DNA from: Betaproteobacteria bacterium
GTDB taxonomy: Bacteria > Pseudomonadota > Gammaproteobacteria > Burkholderiales > SG8-39
Length of the DNA stretch: 55,946 bases
Assembly: GCA_025356085.1 (NCBI GenBank)
Contig: JANXUV010000229.1
Location: forward strand, 1-55,946
Reading direction: 5' to 3'
Both the position numbers and the translations under genes were made by a program. The notes beneath the pieces were generated by a model. That model was not told the DNA's origin, ran no database searches, and saw only the letters and a program-made list of their open reading frames with translations. Below are positions 1-6,160 of the stretch, in pieces. Position 1 is the first letter of the stretch. Each line of letters starts with the position of its first letter.

Positions 1-1
1 C

Positions 2-280
2 ACTGATCGAGGCATCGAATACGCGGCCGGCGCGTTCAAGGAGAGGCTGGCCGAGCTGGGCATCACCCAGAGCATGAACCGCCCCGGCAAGGTCACCGAC
101 AACGCCTTTATCGAGTCATTCTTCCATTCGATGAAGTCGGAGATCGTGCATGGTCTGACCTTCACCCAGGACGACGAGATCGAATCAGCGGTGCGTGACT
201 ACATTCCCTTCTATAACGGCACTCGAATACACTCTTCGTTGAATTACGTGTCGCCAGCGACGTATGAACGGCTGGCATGA
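2..280 (+). mobile_element. IS3-family transposase (OrfB, rve integrase core), C-terminal fragment cut by window edge
   Basis: Frame 2 reads TDRGIEYAAGAFKERLAELGITQSMNRPGKVTDNAFIESFFHSMKSEIVHG...YNGTRIHSSLNYVSPATYERLA, typical of the IS3 OrfB C-terminus including the second D and the E of the DDE motif. Confidence 0.9.
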
Positions 281-312
281 AAACCCGGTGTCAACAAAAT
301 CGGGGGAAGATT

Positions 313-350
313 CCGTGCCTTCGGCACGCCGCTTAAGTCAAACGTTAGGC
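313..350 (+). other. Partial attC site (3' half), truncated on the 5' side next to the IS end
   Basis: cgtgccttcggcacg hairpin, then ccgcttaagtcaaacGTTAGGC. The R' core GTTAGGC fits GTTRRRY and the context resembles classical attC 3' arms. The 5' arm is missing. Confidence 0.7.
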
Positions 351-375
351 GTGACAACGATAGCGCCCAAGCCCA

Positions 376-648
376 ATGAAGTTTGAATGGGACCCGAAGA
401 AGGCGGATTCCAATCTTCGGAAGCATGGCGTCTCGTTCGACGAGGCGGCGTCCGTTTTTCTCGATACTTTGGCCGTCTCCGGCCCGGACCCCGACCATTC
501 AGTGGGTGAGCACCGCTTCGTCACGTTCGGTCAATCGAGCCTTGTCCACCTAGTCGCAGTCCATCATTCTCATCGACCCGGTACCATACGAATATTCAGC
601 GCACGGCGCATGACTCGCGCCGAAAGGAAACTCTATGAAGAAGGCTAG
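376..648 (+). CDS. brnT: BrnT-family (DUF497) toxin
   Basis: MKFEWDPKKADSNLRKHGVSFDEAASVFLD...RFVTFGQSS...IRIFSARRMTRAERKLYEE is the characteristic BrnT pattern. Confidence 0.88.
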   Translation: MKFEWDPKKADSNLRKHGVSFDEAASVFLDTLAVSGPDPDHSVGEHRFVTFGQSSLVHLVAVHHSHRPGTIRIFSARRMTRAERKLYEEG

Positions 649-889
649 AAACGGAATGCGGCGTGAGTACAAGCGTACTGATTTCGGGAGGCTGGAGCGT
701 GGCAAGTTCTACGAAGAGGTCGCGAAAGGCACCACGGTAGTACTTATCTCGCCTGAGAACGCCAAGGCTTTTCCATCGTCCCAGGCGGTCAATAACGCGC
801 TCGCTGGTTTGCGAGCCATTGGTGTGCGGCCATCACGCATAACCGCGCGCTCAGCCCGGACGCGCGCGAAGGCGGCGCGCGCCGGCTAG
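635..889 (+). CDS. Putative antitoxin partner of BrnT-like toxin; C-terminal tail encoded by attC
   Basis: Overlaps the brnT 3' end by 14 bp. Small MRREYKRTDFGRLERGKFYEEVAKGTTVVLISPENAKAFPSSQAVNNALAGL protein. The last residues, RSARTRAKAARAG, lie within the attC stem. Confidence 0.6.
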   Translation: MKKARNGMRREYKRTDFGRLERGKFYEEVAKGTTVVLISPENAKAFPSSQAVNNALAGLRAIGVRPSRITARSARTRAKAARAG

Positions 890-902
890 CGCAACGTTAG
901 CC
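837..902 (+). other. attC site 2
   Basis: R'' GCATAAC (837-843) and R' GTTAGCC (896-902). Arms gcgctcagcccggacgcgcgc / gcgcgcgccggctagcgc pair with unpaired extra bases on one side, as in attC sites. Confidence 0.85.
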
Positions 903-911
903 ATCGAGCAA

Positions 912-1562
912 ATGAAAATTTTGCAATTGATGACCGCAGCCCTGCTGTGCGCGTCCTCGTTTGCGTTCGCTCAGTACCCACCCGGAGGTCGGGAACGTGC
1001 GAATAGCTTCTGGGGTGCGCTCACCAAGGCCGACGAAGATCTGATGGTGAAGGCGCGCGACGCAACGAATGCTGCGCTCGTCGAATACTTTCACGGAACA
1101 ATGGAACGCGCGATTCCTCTCCTGCAGCGAAGCATCGATTTAGATCGGCAGCAAGTGCAAGCGTTTGCGGCAGCCTGGAAGAAGGCCGGCTTGCCGGACT
1201 GGGATCAAATGGAAGCAGGCTACGATCATCTGCTCGCACTCTCACACGGTCGCCTTGCGCGCGCCTATTTTATGACAAGGCGTCGCAAGGAATGTCTCAA
1301 CGAACTCGCACTTGCGGTCAAACTTGGCACTCGAGCCGTCGAAATCTGGAAGCGCGATGTAAATCTTGAGGTGTTGGCCCAAAAGTCGGGGATGGACTCT
1401 CCGGAAAAGGTATTCGCCGTCGTCCATGAATTTGATGAAGGCGACCGAGAGAATGTTCAACCTGCCAAGCGCGATGACTTGGGTAAGCCTGCTACTGGGA
1501 CTCAGTACACACCGGGAATGGCTAACTGCTTGCTTGAAAGCGACGCCAAAGTTTCCCCGTAA
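912..1562 (+). CDS. Secreted hypothetical protein, cassette-borne
   Basis: N-terminal signal peptide MKILQLMTAALLCASSFAFAQ. Single ORF filling the interval between two attC sites. The C-terminus runs into attC 3. Confidence 0.65.
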   Translation: MKILQLMTAALLCASSFAFAQYPPGGRERANSFWGALTKADEDLMVKARDATNAALVEYFHGTMERAIPLLQRSIDLDRQQVQAFAAAWKKAGLPDWDQMEAGYDHLLALSHGRLARAYFMTRRRKECLNELALAVKLGTRAVEIWKRDVNLEVLAQKSGMDSPEKVFAVVHEFDEGDRENVQPAKRDDLGKPATGTQYTPGMANCLLESDAKVSP

Positions 1563-1571
1563 ACGTTAGCC
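1520..1571 (+). other. attC site 3 (short, weaker stem)
   Basis: R'' GGCTAAC (1520-1526) and R' GTTAGCC (1565-1571) are exact reverse complements. Internal pairing is weak by eye. Confidence 0.65.
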
Positions 1572-1600
1572 ATCACGAAAACATCGTCGAAGCGGGGGCG

Positions 1601-1606
1601 TATACT
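1601..1606 (+). promoter_or_regulatory. Candidate -10 box (TATACT) placing the transcription start at or near the ATG of the addiction-module gene
   Basis: TATACT at 1601-1606, ATG at 1613. The -35 is weak (AAAACA, 17-bp spacer). Confidence 0.45.
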
Positions 1607-1612
1607 GGGCAC

Positions 1613-1822
1613 ATGAGCACGGTTGACATCGCCAAATTGGATCCCAACGAGCGGTTGGAGCTGCTAGAGCAGCTCTGGGATAGCCTATCCCCCGAGGCTA
1701 TCCCGATGACTAACGCTCAGACGGAGGAGCTTGACCGACGGCTCGACGAGCTCGATCGCGAAGGCCCGGTTGGCATTCCCTGGAATGAAGTTCTCGACCG
1801 CATCCGCAATCGCGCGCTCTGA
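1613..1822 (+). CDS. Addiction module component (antitoxin of RelE/ParE-type pair)
   Basis: MSTVDIAKLDPNERLELLEQLWDSL...LDRRLDELDREGPVGIPWNEVLDRIR matches the addiction-module component family pattern. Followed immediately by a ParE-like gene. Confidence 0.85.
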   Translation: MSTVDIAKLDPNERLELLEQLWDSLSPEAIPMTNAQTEELDRRLDELDREGPVGIPWNEVLDRIRNRAL

Positions 1823-2112
1823 TGCATTGTATTGTCCGCCCTGCGGCAGCGGCGGACATTGATGAGGCGTTTCTCTGGTACGAAGGTCAACGCCCAGGCT
1901 TGGGCCATGAGTCTCTGGCGGCGGCAAATTCTCTGGTTGATGCCATCTCGGAACATCCTCTCAGATACCCTGTCGTCCGCCGAAATACACGTCGCGCGCT
2001 TCTGCGTCGTTTTCCCTACGCCATCTACTTCCGACTCTACGACGAGGCTATCGTCGTGGTTGCATGCATGCACGGTCGTCGCAATCCAAAACGATGGCAG
2101 GCGCGCCAGTGA
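1822..2112 (+). CDS. ParE/RelE-family toxin
   Basis: MHCIVRPAAAADIDEAFLWYEGQRPGLG...ALLRRFPYAIYFRLYDEAIVVVACMHGRRNPKRW is a ParE signature. Its start overlaps the antitoxin stop. Confidence 0.9.
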   Translation: MHCIVRPAAAADIDEAFLWYEGQRPGLGHESLAAANSLVDAISEHPLRYPVVRRNTRRALLRRFPYAIYFRLYDEAIVVVACMHGRRNPKRWQARQ

Positions 2113-2113
2113 T

Positions 2114-2178
2114 GGCTAACAACGCGGCGGAGATCACGCGCGCGAGGGCGGCGCGCGCCGGCTAGCTCCACGTTAGAC
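2114..2178 (+). other. attC site 4
   Basis: R'' GGCTAAC (2114-2120) and R' GTTAGAC (2172-2178). Shares the ggcgcgcgccggctagc 3' arm with attC 2 and attC 5. Confidence 0.8.
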
Positions 2179-2202
2179 CTTGCCGCTGGTTGGTGGCGTA
2201 GA

Positions 2203-2220
2203 TATAGCGGATATGCTATA
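2203..2220 (+). promoter_or_regulatory. Candidate HigA-type operator overlapping the cassette promoter -10
   Basis: Perfect inverted repeat TATAGC-ggatat-GCTATA just upstream of higB, overlapping the candidate -10 TATAGT (2217-2222). Confidence 0.5.
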
Positions 2221-2222
2221 GT

Positions 2223-2574
2223 TTGCCGGTGAGCTGGCAGGTCACTTTCTATAGTTCTGATTTCCGAGGTGAACTGCTGCAGCTGCCGGCAGGGTTCGTT
2301 GCCCGCTTCTTGCGGTACGCAGAGCGTATGGAGATTTACGGTCCCAACTTGGGCATGCCCCACACCCGTGCCATGGGTGATGGCCTGTTCGAGCTTCGGC
2401 TCAAGGCGGCTCAAGGCGGCTGAAGGCATCGCGCGGGTGTTCTACTGCACGTTGATTGGGCAGAAGATTGTGATGCTTCACCAGTTCGTCAAGAAGTCCG
2501 AGAAGACTCCGCGAAAAGAACTTGAGATCGCCCGACGGCGAATGAAGGAAACGAAAGATGCGCAAAGAACTTAG
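2223..2574 (+). pseudogene. higB: HigB-like (phage Gp49/RelE superfamily) toxin, frameshifted by a 10-bp tandem duplication
   Basis: ORF 2223-2423 ends ...GLFELRLKAAQGG*. The remainder ...AAEGIARVFYCTLIGQKIVMLHQFVKKSEKTPRKELEIARRRMKE is in another frame. CTCAAGGCGG is duplicated at 2400-2409 and 2410-2419; removing one copy restores a single ORF. Confidence 0.8.
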
Positions 2575-2899
2575 GCACTTTAAGACCCGTGCGCTGGCGC
2601 GCCCCGAGGTTAAACGCGAGTACGATCGGCTCGCAGAGGAGTTCGAGTTTCTTGACGAAATCCTTAAGGCGAGAGCTTCTGTCGGTCTTAGCCAGGCCGA
2701 TGTGGCGGCCCGCATTGGCACGACCCAATCGGCTGTTGCGCGTCTTGAGTCATCGGTCGGAAAGCATTCACCTTCAATCGCCACATTGCAGCGGTACGCA
2801 TCGGCACTTGGTTATCGACTGCAGGTCCGGCTTGTTAAGGGGCAAGGTCTAACCCGGCGCTCAGCCCGGACGCGCGCGAAGGCGGCGCGCGCCGGCTAG
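2558..2899 (+). CDS. higA: HigA-like XRE-family antitoxin; C-terminal tail encoded by attC
   Basis: HTH region LKARASVGLSQADVAARIGTTQSAVARLESSVGKHSPSIATLQRYASALGYRLQV. Tail RSARTRAKAARAG lies in attC. Confidence 0.85.
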   Translation: MRKELRHFKTRALARPEVKREYDRLAEEFEFLDEILKARASVGLSQADVAARIGTTQSAVARLESSVGKHSPSIATLQRYASALGYRLQVRLVKGQGLTRRSARTRAKAARAG

Positions 2900-2912
2900 C
2901 TCCACGTTAGAA
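2847..2912 (+). other. attC site 5, array end
   Basis: R'' GTCTAAC (2847-2853), the exact complement of this cassette's 5' GTTAGAC (2172-2178). The stem sequence is nearly identical to attC 2. The R' side reads GTTAGAA (2906-2912), joining chromosomal DNA. Confidence 0.8.
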
Positions 2913-3962
2913 CGCCAGCACTACCCGGCCAAGGACTTTGCCGGCCTTGAGGTCTTCCAGGATCTGCGTGACCTCGCCGGCGGGACGGGTGCTGACCGGC
3001 GTGGCTTTCAGTTTCTTCTTTTTCGCCAGCGCGACCACTTCCTTCAGTTCCTGCAGGTTGCCGACGTAGGAGCCGACGATGCCGATGCCGCGCTGCGCGA
3101 TCGGCGGCAGCGGATAGACCAGCTCGCCGCCGAACAGGCCGCACAGCACGTAGCGGCCGCCTTTCCTCAGCGCGCCCAGCGCCAGCCCGGCCGTGGCCGG
3201 CATGCCGACCAGGTCGATGGCGCCGGCGAGCTGGCCCATCGCGAGGCCCTGCAGCTTTTGCGCGGCATCCGGCGTGCGCGTGTCCAGCGCAAGCTTGGCG
3301 CCCAGCTTCTTCGCCGCTTCCAGCTTCGCCGGGTCGATGTCGCAGGCGACGATGTTTTTCACGCCCTGCGCGCGCAGCACCGAAACGCAGATGAGGCCGA
3401 GGCCGCCGCAGCCGAGCACCGCCACCCAGTCCTTGGGCCCCAGGTCCGGAAGTTTCGCGACGGCGCTGTAGGTGGTGAGGCCGGAGCAGGCGAGCGTGGC
3501 GGCGAAACCGTCCTCGATGCCGGCCGAATCGACCAGGTATTTCGGGTGCGGGATCAGCACGTGGCTGGCGTAGGCGCCGGGGCGGTTGACGCCGAGAAAG
3601 CGCGAGCCGGAGACGCAATAGTTGTCCAGTCCTTCCTTGCAGACCGGGCACTTGCCGCAGCCGATCCAGGGGAAGACGATTCTCTTCTGGCCGATCTTCA
3701 CGCCTTTTGCTTGCGGACCTATTGCTTCTACGACTCCAAAAGGTTCATGGCCGAGGGTAAACGGCGGAATGCAGCCGCGGTCCTTTACGTAGAATTTTTT
3801 CCCATTGCCCCAGTCGAAGTAGCCGTCCCAGATGTGCAGGTCGGAATGGCACACGCCCGAGCGCGTGACGCGCACCAGAACTTCCGTTCCCTTCGGACGC
3901 GGCGTGTCGTGCAGCACTTTCTGCAGCGGCTTGCCGTGTTCCATGAACTGGTAGCTGATCAT
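2907..3962 (-). CDS. Zinc-dependent alcohol dehydrogenase
   Basis: GVCHSDLHIWDG..., GHEPFGVVEAIG, GCGKCPVCKEGLDNYC, and Rossmann VLGCGGLGL motifs. Confidence 0.92.
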   Translation of the reverse strand: MISYQFMEHGKPLQKVLHDTPRPKGTEVLVRVTRSGVCHSDLHIWDGYFDWGNGKKFYVKDRGCIPPFTLGHEPFGVVEAIGPQAKGVKIGQKRIVFPWIGCGKCPVCKEGLDNYCVSGSRFLGVNRPGAYASHVLIPHPKYLVDSAGIEDGFAATLACSGLTTYSAVAKLPDLGPKDWVAVLGCGGLGLICVSVLRAQGVKNIVACDIDPAKLEAAKKLGAKLALDTRTPDAAQKLQGLAMGQLAGAIDLVGMPATAGLALGALRKGGRYVLCGLFGGELVYPLPPIAQRGIGIVGSYVGNLQELKEVVALAKKKKLKATPVSTRPAGEVTQILEDLKAGKVLGRVVLAF

Positions 3963-5248
3963 GCTTTCCCCGAGGCTGTAAGTGCTTGATCGATGTCCCA
4001 GAGAATGTCGTCCAGGGACTCTATGCCAACCGACATGCGAACCATGTCGGGCGTGACGCCCGCCTTCAACTGTTCTTCGTCGCTCATCTGCCGGTGCGTG
4101 GTCGAGGCCGGGTGGATGATCAGCGTCTTGGCGTCGCCGATGTTGGCGAGGTGGCTCATGAACTCCGAGGCGTCAATGAACTTCTCGCCCGCATTCGCGC
4201 CGCCTTTGACGCCGAAGTTGAGAAGGCCGGACGCGCCCTTCGGCAGATACTTCTTCGCCAGGGCGTGATATTTGCTGCCCGGCAGCCCGGGGTAGTTCAC
4301 CCAGGCCACGCGCGGATGGTCCTGCAGGTACTTCGCCACCGCCAGCGCGTTCGAGCAATGCCGGTCCATGCGCACCGGCAGCGACTCCAGGCCCTGCAGC
4401 AGCAGCCAGGCGTTCATCGGCGACAGCGACGGGCCGAAGGTGCGCATGATCTCCATACGCGCCTTCATGGTGTAGCCGAAATCACCGAAGGTCTCGTGGA
4501 AAATGACGCCGTGGTAGCCGGGCGAGGGCGTGGTGAATTCCGGGAACTTGCCGTTGCCCCAGTTGAAATTGCCGGATTCGACGATCACTCCGCCCATGGT
4601 GGTGCCGTGACCGCCGATGTACTTGGTGGCCGAATGGATGACGATGTCCGCGCCCCAGTCCATCGGCCGGCACAGGTAGGGCGAGGGCACCGTGTTATCC
4701 AGAACTAACGGGAGTTCCGCCTCATGCGCGATTTTCGCCAGCGCCTCGATGTCGACGATGTTGATGAGCGGATTGCCGAGCGTCTCGGCGTAGATCAGCT
4801 TCGTATTCTTTTTTATATTATTTTTAAAAGAAACATGATCGTCAGGATCGACAAATGTGGTGTCGATGCCCAGTTTCTTCAGGTTGACGCCGAGCAGCGT
4901 GTGCGTGCCGCCGTACAGCGTCGAGGCTGAAACGATATGGTCGCCGGCCTGGCACAGCGTCAGGATTGCGGTGGCTTCGGCGGCCTGGCCGGTGGCGCAG
5001 GCGAGCGCCGCGCGGCCGTTCTCGACCGCCGCCATGCGCTCCTCGAACACCGCCACCGTCGGATTGGAGATGCGCGAGTAGACGTTGCCGAAAGTCTGCA
5101 GGTTGAAGAGGCTCGCCGCGTGCTGCGCGGAATCGAACACGAACGAGGTGGTCTGGTAGATCGGCGCGGCGCGCGCGCCGGTGGCTGGATCGGGGATCTG
5201 GCCCGCGTGCAGGCAAAGGGTTTCAAAGCCGTACTTGCGATCCGCCAT
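3959..5248 (-). CDS. metY: O-acetylhomoserine aminocarboxypropyltransferase (Cys/Met metabolism PLP enzyme)
   Basis: ETLCLHAGQIPDPATGARAAPIYQTTSFVFDS..., PLP-Lys HSATKYIGGHGTTMGGVI, and about 429 aa. Confidence 0.92.
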   Translation of the reverse strand: MADRKYGFETLCLHAGQIPDPATGARAAPIYQTTSFVFDSAQHAASLFNLQTFGNVYSRISNPTVAVFEERMAAVENGRAALACATGQAAEATAILTLCQAGDHIVSASTLYGGTHTLLGVNLKKLGIDTTFVDPDDHVSFKNNIKKNTKLIYAETLGNPLINIVDIEALAKIAHEAELPLVLDNTVPSPYLCRPMDWGADIVIHSATKYIGGHGTTMGGVIVESGNFNWGNGKFPEFTTPSPGYHGVIFHETFGDFGYTMKARMEIMRTFGPSLSPMNAWLLLQGLESLPVRMDRHCSNALAVAKYLQDHPRVAWVNYPGLPGSKYHALAKKYLPKGASGLLNFGVKGGANAGEKFIDASEFMSHLANIGDAKTLIIHPASTTHRQMSDEEQLKAGVTPDMVRMSVGIESLDDILWDIDQALTASGKA

Positions 5249-5257
5249 GAAAATATT

Positions 5258-6148
5258 CTACTGCGGCGTGACTGTGACCCGGACTTCAAGCTCCTGCTCG
5301 CCGCCGCCGAGGATAACGCCGCGCATCGGCGTGACGTCGCTGAAATCCCGGCCCCAGGCGAGGGTGATGTGCTGCTCGCCGACCAGCATGTTGTTGGTCG
5401 GATCGAAATCCACCCAGACCGCATTTCCTCCCGCTCCGCCGCAATACACCGAGACCCAGGCATGCGAGGCGTCGGCGCCGATCAGGCGCGGCTTGCCGGG
5501 CGGCGGCGTGGTCTGGATGTAGCCGCTCACGTAGCGCGCCGGCAGACCCAGCATACGCAGGCAACCGGTCATGAAGTGGGCGTAATCCTGGCAGACGCCG
5601 CGGCGCTTGGCGAGCACTTCACGCAAGGGCGTGGACACGCTGGTCGCTTTCGGATCGAAGGTGAAATCGGCGTGGATGCGGCGCGTGAAATCCAGCGTGG
5701 CGGCCAGCAGGTCGCGCTCCTTGCCGAAGCTCGGCTCGGCGTAGGCCGCCAGGTCGCGGAAAAACTCGATGTGCGGCGATTCGTAAATGAATTGCATCGG
5801 CTCGAGCAGCGCTTGGGAAACCCGGTCGCCGCCGCCGGCGCGCAGCCGGTCGCGCGCCTGCTCCCAGGGTTCGCTCGCCGAGGGGATCTTGCGGGCCAGG
5901 ACTTCGACGCTCGAGCGCGTGTGCACGGTAAGCGAGGCGTGCGGCGCGGCGAGCATGATCTGGGTCACCGGATTGCCGAAATAGTCGTCGCGCGTGCTGG
6001 TTTCGGCCGGCGCCGGCTGCACCTCGATGCGGTGCGCGCCCAACCGCTGGAAATCGACCACGCGCGGCGTCAAATGCAGCAGCTGCTGCGACAGCACCAC
6101 CGGGCTTTCGTAGCTGTACACGGTCTCGTGGAGGATGTCGTATTTCAT
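5258..6148 (-). CDS. Transglutaminase-like protein (bacterial N-domain + catalytic core)
   Basis: MKYDILHETVYSYESPVVLSQQLLHLTPR N-domain. C/H/D triad in RRGVCQDYAHFM, DASHAWVSVY and VDFDPTNN. Confidence 0.92.
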   Translation of the reverse strand: MKYDILHETVYSYESPVVLSQQLLHLTPRVVDFQRLGAHRIEVQPAPAETSTRDDYFGNPVTQIMLAAPHASLTVHTRSSVEVLARKIPSASEPWEQARDRLRAGGGDRVSQALLEPMQFIYESPHIEFFRDLAAYAEPSFGKERDLLAATLDFTRRIHADFTFDPKATSVSTPLREVLAKRRGVCQDYAHFMTGCLRMLGLPARYVSGYIQTTPPPGKPRLIGADASHAWVSVYCGGAGGNAVWVDFDPTNNMLVGEQHITLAWGRDFSDVTPMRGVILGGGEQELEVRVTVTPQ

Positions 6149-6160
6149 TGCGTTGCCGCA

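Noticed and set aside
1717-2073. Minus-strand ORF across the ParE cassette
   Set aside because: Overlaps two well-supported plus-strand TA genes and has a Ser/Arg-rich nonsense C-terminus.
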